NCBI GenBank assembly: GCA_029100605.1
Contig: JAQXPK010000128.1
Span: 1 to 38,330 of the forward strand
Origin: Bacillota bacterium
Lineage (GTDB): Bacteria; Bacillota; Clostridia; Oscillospirales; Oscillospiraceae
DNA length: 38,330 nt
Direction of reading: 5' to 3'
The notes beneath the pieces were generated by a model. The model saw only the letters and a program-made list of their open reading frames with translations, ran no database searches and was not told the origin of the DNA. The number at the start of each line of letters is the position of its first letter. Position 1 is the stretch's first letter. This document shows positions 33,101 to 38,330 of the stretch, one piece after another. A program made the position numbers and the translations under genes.

Positions 33101-34432
33101 ATCCGCAGCCTGCTCGCCGCCATGAACCAGCGGCAGGAGCGGGGCATCCTCCCCCAGCCCAAGCCAGCCGCCTACCACCGGGCGGAGTTCACGAAAGAGA
33201 TGTACCGGGAGAACTACACCATCCTCGCGCCCCAGATGAGTCCCATCCATTTTGATATGCTGGGGCCGGTATTCCGGAAATACGGCTACAACATTGAAAT
33301 TCTGGACAATGACAACCGCAGTGCCATCGACACCGGGCTGAAATTTGTCAACAACGACGCCTGCTTCCCTTCTATCACCGTTGTGGGTCAGGTCATGGAT
33401 GCGGTTCTCTCCGGGAAATACGACACCAACAAGCTGGCGGTGATTATGACCCAGACCGGCGGCTGCTGCCGAGCCAGCAACTACGTCGGCTTCATCCGCC
33501 GGGCGCTGGATAAGGTAGGACTGGGACATATCCCGGTGATTTCCCTGAACGCCAACGGCATGGAGACCAACGAGGGCTTTAAGCTCTCCCCTGCTCTGCT
33601 GCTGTCCGCCCTGAAAGCTGTCGTCTACGGCGACCTGTTCATGCGCTGCCTGTACCGGGTGCGCCCCTACGAGCTGGAAAAAGGCTCCGCCAACGCCCTG
33701 CACCAGAAATGGCTGGCAATCGCCATCGATTCTCTGGTCAACGACAAGAGCAAATGGCGCTATCGGGACGTGTGCCGGGGCATCGTTCAGGACTTCGACC
33801 GCCTGCCCATTGACGAAACCCTCCGAAAGCCTCAAGTCGGCGTCGTGGGTGAGATTCTGGTCAAATATATGCCCCTTGCCAACAACCACCTGGTAGACCT
33901 GCTGGAAGCCGAGGGCGCGGAGGCTGTGGTGCCGGATCTGCTGGATTTTCTGAATTACTGCGTATACAACGGCGACTATAAGCACGAATACCTGGGCACC
34001 AGCTGGACAAATGCCGCCTCCGCTGTTCTGGGGGTGGACGCCATCCGGCTGCTGCGCAAGCCCGCCCTGGAAGCGCTGGAAAAGAGTCACCGTTTTGAAG
34101 CCCCCATGCCCATTGAAAAGGTGGCGGAGCTGGCGAAGCCCTTCCTCTCCATCGGCAACCAGTACGGCGAAGGGTGGTTCCTCACTGGTGAAATGGCGGA
34201 ACTGATCCTCTCGGGAACCCCCAACATCGTGTGCATCCAACCCTTCGCCTGCCTGCCCAATCATGTGGTGGGCAAGGGCGTCATTAAAGCGCTGAAAAAG
34301 GCATATCCCCAGGCCAACATTGTGGCTGTGGATTATGACCCCGGTGCCTCTGAGGTCAACCAGCTCAACCGCATCAAGCTCATGCTCTCCACCGCGAAGA
34401 AGCGTCTGAATGAGGCTCAGAGCGTAAAGTAG
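30194..34432 (+). CDS. Large 2-hydroxyacyl-CoA dehydratase activase-like protein with two ATPase domains
   Basis: 1412 residues. Two BadF/BcrA-type ASKHA ATPase domains occur in series: residues 5-265 (AGIDIGSTTVKLVLLD, ELGGEDAKI, CAGGTGSFIDQM, AARCGVFAKTD) and about 319-575 (LGIDAGSTTTKVAL, DIGGQDMKC, CSSGCGSFIENF, GTRCTVFMNS). The Cys residues in these blocks are the family's iron-sulfur ligands. A Cys-rich link follows (RCGGCSNHCM, GNRCEKG), then a DUF2229-type region and a C-terminal part resembling dehydratase subunits (NDACFPSITVVGQ, MTQTGGCCRASNY). Homologues use ATP to drive low-potential electron transfer to dehydratases or double-cubane proteins. The target here is unknown. GAGG lies 7 bases before the ATG. 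It is monocistronic. Confidence 0.88.
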   Translation: MNTYRAGIDIGSTTVKLVLLDETGKILFGQYRRHCAHTQETLKQLLSEAREQIGSCQLKVKITGSGSINLGKSMGIGFVQEVVAVASALQAVAPQTDVAIELGGEDAKIIYFRGGLEERMNGVCAGGTGSFIDQMASLLQTDATGLNAEAEHYKEIYPIAARCGVFAKTDIQPLINEGATRADLAASIFQAVVNQTISGLACGKPIRGCVAFLGGPLHFLPELKKAFIRTLKLTPETTVDPENSHLFAAMGAALEADDAEAVSMDSLIDRLEKGVEMAFELKRLEPLFASKEEHRAFCERHSKAVVRRESLSEYRGDCFLGIDAGSTTTKVALIGSEGQLLFSYYASNQGNPIRTAMDAMARLKDELPEGANIVRSCSTGYGEALLKSAFCLDEGEVETIAHCTAAGFFDPEVDCVLDIGGQDMKCVKLKKGSVDTILLNEACSSGCGSFIENFAGSLGYSAEGFAKEALFAKNPIDLGTRCTVFMNSNVKQAQKEGATVQDISAGLAYSVIKNALYKVIKLADPADLGKHIVVQGGTFYNQAVLRAFEKITGVEATCPDISGIMGAFGAALIARERYHGQQTTTLPLEDILNLTYTTATTRCGGCSNHCMLTINKFPGGRRHVTGNRCEKGLGGSGSGQKGPNVMAYKLQRMFDYPPLENPTRGEIGIPRVLNMYENFPFWATFFRELGFKVVLSPKSTRKIYELGMESIPSESECYPAKLSHGHVQWLINAGVKTIFHPCVFYEHQETPGAQNHYNCPIVVSYPENLKNNVEAVADGEVRYIRPFIAFTSEKTAADRLVSLCKEEWGIGAKEVRAAVHAAWEEQLHAKADVRAEGAKALEWMQDNHARGIVLAGRPYHVDPEINHGIPEMIASYNLAVLTEDSLPIDFTPERPLRANDQWVYHSRLYSAAEFVAKREDLELIQLNSFGCGLDAVTTDQVCEILEGSNKLYTVLKIDEVNNLGAARIRIRSLLAAMNQRQERGILPQPKPAAYHRAEFTKEMYRENYTILAPQMSPIHFDMLGPVFRKYGYNIEILDNDNRSAIDTGLKFVNNDACFPSITVVGQVMDAVLSGKYDTNKLAVIMTQTGGCCRASNYVGFIRRALDKVGLGHIPVISLNANGMETNEGFKLSPALLLSALKAVVYGDLFMRCLYRVRPYELEKGSANALHQKWLAIAIDSLVNDKSKWRYRDVCRGIVQDFDRLPIDETLRKPQVGVVGEILVKYMPLANNHLVDLLEAEGAEAVVPDLLDFLNYCVYNGDYKHEYLGTSWTNAASAVLGVDAIRLLRKPALEALEKSHRFEAPMPIEKVAELAKPFLSIGNQYGEGWFLTGEMAELILSGTPNIVCIQPFACLPNHVVGKGVIKALKKAYPQANIVAVDYDPGASEVNQLNRIKLMLSTAKKRLNEAQSVK

Positions 34433-34473
34433 CGGCATGACCGCCGAAGTGGGAAAAGCGCCGGATTTTTCCG

Positions 34474-34502
34474 TTGCATCCCCGGCCTTTTCGTGGTATA
34501 GT
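34474..34502 (+). promoter_or_regulatory. Predicted promoter of nth
   Basis: TTGCAT (34474-34479) and TATAGT (34497-34502) are 17 bases apart with TGG before the -10. The start codon lies 31 bases downstream. Confidence 0.7.
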
Positions 34503-34533
34503 GGGAGCAAAATCAGAAAAAGGATCGATTCCC

Positions 34534-35166
34534 ATGAATACAGAGGAAAAGGTAAACGGTATCATTGCCATTTTGAAAAACCGCTACCCTGACGCGCTGT
34601 GCGCCCTGCACTACAGCAAGGACTACGAGCTGATGATCGCCGTGCGGCTCTCCGCCCAGTGTACCGACGCCCGGGTCAACCTGGTCACTCCCGCCCTTTT
34701 CGCCGCCTATCCTACCCTGGAAGCCATGGCCTCAGCGGACATCGCCGATGTGGAACGGTACATTCATTCCTGCGGCTTTTACAAGCACAAGGCAAGAGAC
34801 ATTGTCCTCGCCTGTCAGATGCTGCTGACCGATTACGGCGGGAAGGTGCCCGGAACCATGGAGGCGCTGCTGAGACTTCCCGGCGTGGGAAGAAAAACCG
34901 CGAATCTTCTGCTGGGAGACCTGTACGCCGTCCCCGGCAGCGTCGTCTGCGACACCCACTGCATCCGCATCTGCGGGCGGCTTGGTTTAAGCACAGGTAA
35001 GGAGCCGGAGAAGGTGGAGCAGCAGCTTCGCAGAATTCTGCCGCCGGAGGAAAGCTCGGACTTCTGCCACCGCATTGTGCTCTTCGGTCGGGACTGCTGC
35101 ACCGCCCGGAACCCCAAGTGCGGTGAGTGTCCCCTGCGTATGTACTGCAAGGAATTCAACCCGTAA
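34534..35166 (+). CDS. nth: Endonuclease III
   Basis: Base-excision repair glycosylase/AP lyase for oxidised pyrimidines. 210 residues, normal length. The helix-hairpin-helix LPGVGRKTANLLLG contains the catalytic Lys, and CDTHCIRICGRLG contains the catalytic Asp. The C-terminal 4Fe-4S cluster has C-x6-C-x2-C-x5-C spacing (CTARNPKCGECPLRMYC). The ATG at 34534 is chosen for AAGGAT about 9 bases upstream and its position after a good promoter. The flippase gene starts 46 bases downstream, across a hairpin. Confidence 0.96.
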   Translation: MNTEEKVNGIIAILKNRYPDALCALHYSKDYELMIAVRLSAQCTDARVNLVTPALFAAYPTLEAMASADIADVERYIHSCGFYKHKARDIVLACQMLLTDYGGKVPGTMEALLRLPGVGRKTANLLLGDLYAVPGSVVCDTHCIRICGRLGLSTGKEPEKVEQQLRRILPPEESSDFCHRIVLFGRDCCTARNPKCGECPLRMYCKEFNP

Positions 35167-35170
35167 TTTC

Positions 35171-35207
35171 TCCCCCCTTGTCCGCATAAGCTGTGGACAA
35201 GGGGGGA
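35171..35207 (+). promoter_or_regulatory. 13-bp hairpin overlapping the ribosome binding site of the flippase gene
   Basis: TCCCCCCTTGTCC (35171-35183) pairs perfectly with GGACAAGGGGGGA (35195-35207). The right arm holds the only purine-rich ribosome binding site (GGGGGG, 35201-35206) for the TTG start at 35213. TTGCTTTG follows, a weak T-tract. It may terminate nth, limit flippase translation, or both. Confidence 0.65.
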
Positions 35208-35212
35208 TTGCT

Positions 35213-36709
35213 TTGCCCAAAAAGCTGCCAATCTTCTATTCCGCCCTGCTGCTCACCGGGGTCAACCTGCTGCTGCGGCTGGTGGGAACTACCTTTCAGG
35301 TGTATATCTCCGGACGGATCGGTGCCGCCGGGGTGGGGCTTCTTCAGCTGACCATGTCCGTGGGAAACCTGGCGATGGTGGCAGGAATCGCCGGCGTGCG
35401 AACCGCCGCCATGTATCTGACCGCCGAGGAGCTGGGACGAAAACGCCCTGGGAACGTGACCTGGGTGCTGTCCGGCTGTTTTTTGTACAGCATCGTTTGC
35501 AGCACCGCTGTAGCCGCGGTGCTCTATTCCCTTGCGCCCACGCTGGCTGAACGCTGGATCGGGGATGTCCGGACGGTGGACTCTCTGCGGCTGTTTGCGG
35601 CGTTTCTGCCCGTCACCTGCCTGTGTGGGGTGATGACCGGGTATTTTACCGCCGCAAACCGCATCGGAACCCTGGCCGCGGTGGAGGTGGCGGAGCAGCT
35701 GGCCTCCATGGCTGTGACCATGGCAGCGCTGACCCTTTGGGCAGGAGACGACCCGGGGCGCGCCTGCGAAAGCGTAGTGCTGGGCGGCTGTCTGAGCGGT
35801 TGTCTGACCTTGGTATGCCTCACGGCGCTGCGTCTGCGGGAGCGGGTAACGCCGGGGCCGAGAATTCCCCTGAGCCGCCGGCTTTTACAAGCCGCCGTGC
35901 CCCTGGCACTGGCAGACGTGCTGAAATCCGGCATCAGCACTACGGAAAACCTGATGGTGCCCAAACGACTGGCTCTAAATACCCAGGTGGAGAATCCTCT
36001 GGCGGCATTCGGCATGGTCTGCGGGATGGTGTTTCCTGTGCTTATGTTCCCCGCCTGCATTCTGTATGGCCTCGCGGAGCTGCTGATCCCGGAGCTGGCC
36101 CGGTGTGACGCGGCAGGAAGCCAAAGGCGGATTTCCTATCTGGTGCGGCGGAGCCTGCGGGTCGCCATGCTCTACGGCCTGCTATTCAGCGGCCTGGAAT
36201 TTCTGCTGGCGGAGCCGTTGTGCGCCTCCCTTTACGGCAATGCCGAGGCCGGGAAATGGCTGCGGCTGTACGCGCCCCTGATTCCCATGCTTTACTGCGA
36301 CGCCATCACCGACGCCATGACCAAGGGCTTGGGGCAGCAGAAAATCTGCGTCCGCTACAACATTCTCACCAACGCTATGGACGTAGCGTTTCTCTACTTA
36401 CTGCTGCCGAAATTTGGCATGAAAGGCTACTACTTCAGCTTTTTCATCACCCATCTGGTAAACTTCGTCCTCAGTCTGCGCCGGCTACTGCGCATCACCG
36501 GGGAGGCGATCCCTTTTTCCACGCCCACGCTGTCCGCCGCAGCTGCCCTTGCCGCCGTCTGGGGCGCTTCCCGGCTGACCGCCCCAGCTGCCCGGGTGCT
36601 CCTCTACCCGGTTTTGCTGGGGTGCCTCCTATCCCTGTTCCGAATCCTTCGCGGGGATGACCTCCGTTGGATGTGGGGTCTGCTTCGCAGAAAAAAAGCG
36701 GAAAGCTGA
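35213..36709 (+). CDS. SpoVB-like MOP-superfamily flippase (polysaccharide/lipid exporter)
   Basis: 498 residues with about 14 hydrophobic segments. Blocks such as LLLRLVGTTFQVYISGRIGAAGVGLLQL, the paired helical bundles, and FPACILYGLAELLIPELAR resemble stage V sporulation protein B and related flippases. It is expected to flip lipid-linked sugars across the cytoplasmic membrane; in sporulating Firmicutes SpoVB serves spore cortex synthesis. The TTG at 35213 is the best-placed start, 6 bases after GGGGGG. That site is buried in a hairpin, so expression may be low or conditional. The frame is open far upstream through nth, but those starts are out of context. The gene ends in a bidirectional terminator shared with pepD. 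Confidence 0.82.
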   Translation: MPKKLPIFYSALLLTGVNLLLRLVGTTFQVYISGRIGAAGVGLLQLTMSVGNLAMVAGIAGVRTAAMYLTAEELGRKRPGNVTWVLSGCFLYSIVCSTAVAAVLYSLAPTLAERWIGDVRTVDSLRLFAAFLPVTCLCGVMTGYFTAANRIGTLAAVEVAEQLASMAVTMAALTLWAGDDPGRACESVVLGGCLSGCLTLVCLTALRLRERVTPGPRIPLSRRLLQAAVPLALADVLKSGISTTENLMVPKRLALNTQVENPLAAFGMVCGMVFPVLMFPACILYGLAELLIPELARCDAAGSQRRISYLVRRSLRVAMLYGLLFSGLEFLLAEPLCASLYGNAEAGKWLRLYAPLIPMLYCDAITDAMTKGLGQQKICVRYNILTNAMDVAFLYLLLPKFGMKGYYFSFFITHLVNFVLSLRRLLRITGEAIPFSTPTLSAAAALAAVWGASRLTAPAARVLLYPVLLGCLLSLFRILRGDDLRWMWGLLRRKKAES

Positions 36710-36728
36710 TTGCCAGCTTTCCGCTTTT
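36691..36728. terminator. Bidirectional terminator between the flippase gene and pepD
   Basis: GCGGAAAGCT (36698-36707) pairs with AGCTTTCCGC (36715-36724). TTTT follows on the plus strand, and seven A precede it (36691-36697), giving a T-run for the minus strand. Confidence 0.9.
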
Positions 36729-36735
36729 GCGGTTG

Positions 36736-38178
36736 TTAAAGCGCTTTCAGAACTTCCAACAAAAACCGCCAGGTGCGTTCCGTGGAGGCGATGTCCAGCT
36801 TTTCCCGGCTGGTGTGGATGTCGTGCATCTGGGGGCCAATGGAGACGCAGTCCAAGCCCGGGAGCTTTTCTCCCAGCAGGCCGCATTCCAGCCCCGCGTG
36901 GATTGCCAACACCTCCGGTTCTTTTCCGAACATCTCCCGGTAGATCCGCACCATGGTGTCCCGGAGGGGGGAGTCCTTCTTAAACTCCCAGGCCGGATAC
37001 TCCCCCGCCTGGGAATACGTTCCCTCGTAGAATTCCGCCAGGGTTTGCAGCTGCTTCAGGAGCGCCTCCTTCTCGCTGTTGACGGAGCTTCTCACGGAGA
37101 AGGTGGCGTTGAACCGCTCCCCCAGCTTGGCGATGCCCAGATTCAGGCTGGTCTGTACCAGACCGTCCATATCTTGGCTCATGGCCTGGACGCCGTTGGG
37201 CGCGGCGCAGAGCAAGCCGATCACGTTCGCGGTGGCCTGGGTGGGCAGGCCGTTGCCCCCCAGGGCGTCTACGTCGAAGGCCTGAATGGTCACGTCCGGC
37301 TCGTCGTAGGTCTCCCGGATCTCCGACTGCAGCTCCTCGGCAATGGTATTGATCCGCTCCAGCTGGATACCCATGGCTACCAGGGTCGCCTGACAGGAAC
37401 GGGGGATGGCGTTGTCCTTGGCGCCTCCTGCCAGGGATGTCAGGCACAGGGGCATAAGCTTCTGAATCCGGTTCATGAATTCGCCCATGACCTTATTGGC
37501 GTTGGCGCGGTTCTTATGGATCTCCGCTCCGGAGTGACCGCCCCGCAGGCCGTCCACGCTGAGGCGAATACAGGGGCCGTATACCGCCTTCCGCTCCGCC
37601 GGCAGGCTGATGGTGGCGGTGGCGCCACCAGCGCAGGACACGGTGAAGATGCCCTCGTCCTCGGAGTCCAGGTTAATCATAGTACGACCCTTCAGTTCGG
37701 ACAGGTCGATGGCGTCCGCCCCCAGCATTCCGATTTCCTCATCCACCGTGAGGATCACTTCCAGGGGCGGATGGGGAATGGTGTCGTCCGCCAGCAGCGC
37801 CAGAGCAAAGGCCACGGCAATGCCGTCGTCTCCTCCCAGAGTCGTACCCTTGGCAAAGACGAATTTGTCGTCGTGACACACGTCCAGGCCCTCGTTCTCC
37901 AGATCGATGGGGCAGTCCCCGTCCTTTTCGCAAACCATGTCCATATGCCCCTGCAAGATAACCGGAGCGTGATTCTCCATGCCGCAGGTGCCCTTGCCGA
38001 ACAGGATCACGTTGTTCAGACCGTCCTGCCGGTACGCAAGTCCATGGGTCTTTGCAAACTCCACCAGGAAATCGGAAATCCGCCTGGTATTCCGGGAGCC
38101 ATGAGGAATGGCGCAGATGGCTTCAAAGTATTCAAAGACAGAGGCAGGTTCCAGACCCGCCAGCTTTTTGGATTCCAT
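36736..38178 (-). CDS. pepD: Aminoacyl-histidine dipeptidase (M20 family, beta-Ala-His dipeptidase type)
   Basis: Zinc-dependent cytoplasmic dipeptidase, 480 residues. Metal and catalytic blocks are ILQGHMDMVCEK with the first His and Asp, KGTTLGGDDGIAVAFALALL, TVDEEIGMLGA with the catalytic Glu pair, and INLDSEDEG. RGGHSGAEIHKNRANA follows near residue 215, with a C-terminal HxxLECGLLGEK-type region (AIHAGLECGLLGE). The ATG at 38178 is preferred over the one at 38199 because GAGAGGAG (38188-38195) lies 9 bases before it. It is monocistronic. The upstream region holds tandem AAAGCTTT palindromes and a larger palindromic element. Confidence 0.94.
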   Translation of the reverse strand: MESKKLAGLEPASVFEYFEAICAIPHGSRNTRRISDFLVEFAKTHGLAYRQDGLNNVILFGKGTCGMENHAPVILQGHMDMVCEKDGDCPIDLENEGLDVCHDDKFVFAKGTTLGGDDGIAVAFALALLADDTIPHPPLEVILTVDEEIGMLGADAIDLSELKGRTMINLDSEDEGIFTVSCAGGATATISLPAERKAVYGPCIRLSVDGLRGGHSGAEIHKNRANANKVMGEFMNRIQKLMPLCLTSLAGGAKDNAIPRSCQATLVAMGIQLERINTIAEELQSEIRETYDEPDVTIQAFDVDALGGNGLPTQATANVIGLLCAAPNGVQAMSQDMDGLVQTSLNLGIAKLGERFNATFSVRSSVNSEKEALLKQLQTLAEFYEGTYSQAGEYPAWEFKKDSPLRDTMVRIYREMFGKEPEVLAIHAGLECGLLGEKLPGLDCVSIGPQMHDIHTSREKLDIASTERTWRFLLEVLKAL

Positions 38179-38214
38179 ATTCAAAAACTCCTCTCTCATA
38201 CTAATTCTTGATTG

Positions 38215-38231
38215 AAAGCTTTAAAAGCTTT
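38215..38231. repeat. Tandem AAAGCTTT palindromes upstream of pepD
   Basis: AAAGCTTT occurs at 38215-38222 and again at 38224-38231, 37 bases upstream of the pepD start. It could be an operator; no clear promoter was recognised around it. Confidence 0.4.
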
Positions 38232-38327
38232 CCGAGAATGAATTGTGCCAGAAAAGGCAGATGACGCCGCTGGGCTTTCCGCCCAGCAAGGAAGATAACG
38301 CATTCTGGCGCAATTCAGGCCGGAAAG
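38228..38327. repeat. Imperfect 100-bp palindromic element at the right edge
   Basis: Nested inverted repeats share one centre. Outer arms are CTTTCCG (38228-38234) and CGGAAAG (38321-38327). Middle arms are TGAATTGTGCCAGA (38239-38252) and TCTGGCGCAATTCA (38304-38317), with one difference that still allows G-U pairing. The inner hairpin is GCTGGGC (38269-38275) with GCCCAGC (38281-38287). No coding frame is evident. It could be a structured RNA or a dispersed palindromic repeat. Confidence 0.6.
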
Positions 38328-38330
38328 AAT

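Noticed and set aside
32849..34510. 553-codon minus-strand frame opposite the activase gene
   Set aside because: Antisense shadow of a clear coding frame, with no ribosome binding site or family resemblance.
36667..38211. 514-codon plus-strand frame opposite pepD
   Set aside because: pepD has all M20 family motifs; this frame overlaps it completely and starts inside the flippase gene.

Overview
The window looks like chromosome from a GC-rich, anaerobic Gram-positive bacterium of the Clostridia, most likely Oscillospirales (Ruminococcaceae/Oscillospiraceae). The pointers are an S-box (SAM-I) riboswitch before metK, strong AGGAGG-type ribosome binding sites, a SpoVB-type flippase, a giant 2-hydroxyacyl-CoA dehydratase activase-like protein, and a CmpB-type membrane protein typical of gut Firmicutes. 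This placement is inferred from gene content. No rRNA, tRNA, insertion sequence, phage gene or CRISPR array was seen.

Layout. 1-1463 (-): 5'-truncated view of nadE (its C-terminus lies beyond the left edge). 1600-3440 (+): an AT-rich two-gene restriction-modification island with an EcoRV-like nuclease and a D12-class adenine methylase. 3537-4910 (-): metK with promoter, SAM-I riboswitch and leader terminator. 5001-5864 (+): a rhomboid-like membrane protein lacking the serine protease motif. 5907-14173 (+): one tightly overlapped operon for phenylalanine/tyrosine precursor synthesis (aroF-tyrA-aroB-aroA-aroC-pheA-aroEK fusion-aroQ). It is preceded by a promoter, a 22-residue leader peptide with nine consecutive Phe/Tyr codons, and an intrinsic terminator. 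14172-15294 (-): GtrA-like and LUD-domain genes. 15328-16915 (+): a second, type I-alpha DAHP synthase and a DUF2284 protein. 16969-23134 (-): gltD and gltB (glutamate synthase), with an intrinsic terminator in the gltB leader. 23235-23963 (-): CmpB-type membrane protein. 24115-24675 (-): a TetR-type regulator broken by an in-frame amber codon. 24861-30024 (+): an MMPL/RND transporter overlapping a secreted, membrane-anchored GLUG-repeat protein. 30194-34432 (+): double activase. 34534-36709 (+): nth and a SpoVB-like flippase. 36736-38178 (-): pepD. 38228-38327: a long imperfect palindrome at the right edge.

How it works together. The aro operon carries the pathway from PEP and erythrose-4-phosphate through chorismate to phenylpyruvate and 4-hydroxyphenylpyruvate; the final aminotransferase is not here. 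The leader peptide suggests control by charged tRNA-Phe and tRNA-Tyr, that is, ribosome-mediated attenuation. The strongest candidates for something new are this attenuator, the TetR/MMPL/GLUG cassette with its overlapping divergent promoters, the protease-dead rhomboid with a zinc-finger tail, and the gltB leader terminator. By eye, the EcoRV site GATATC appears only once in the window, inside the methylase gene.
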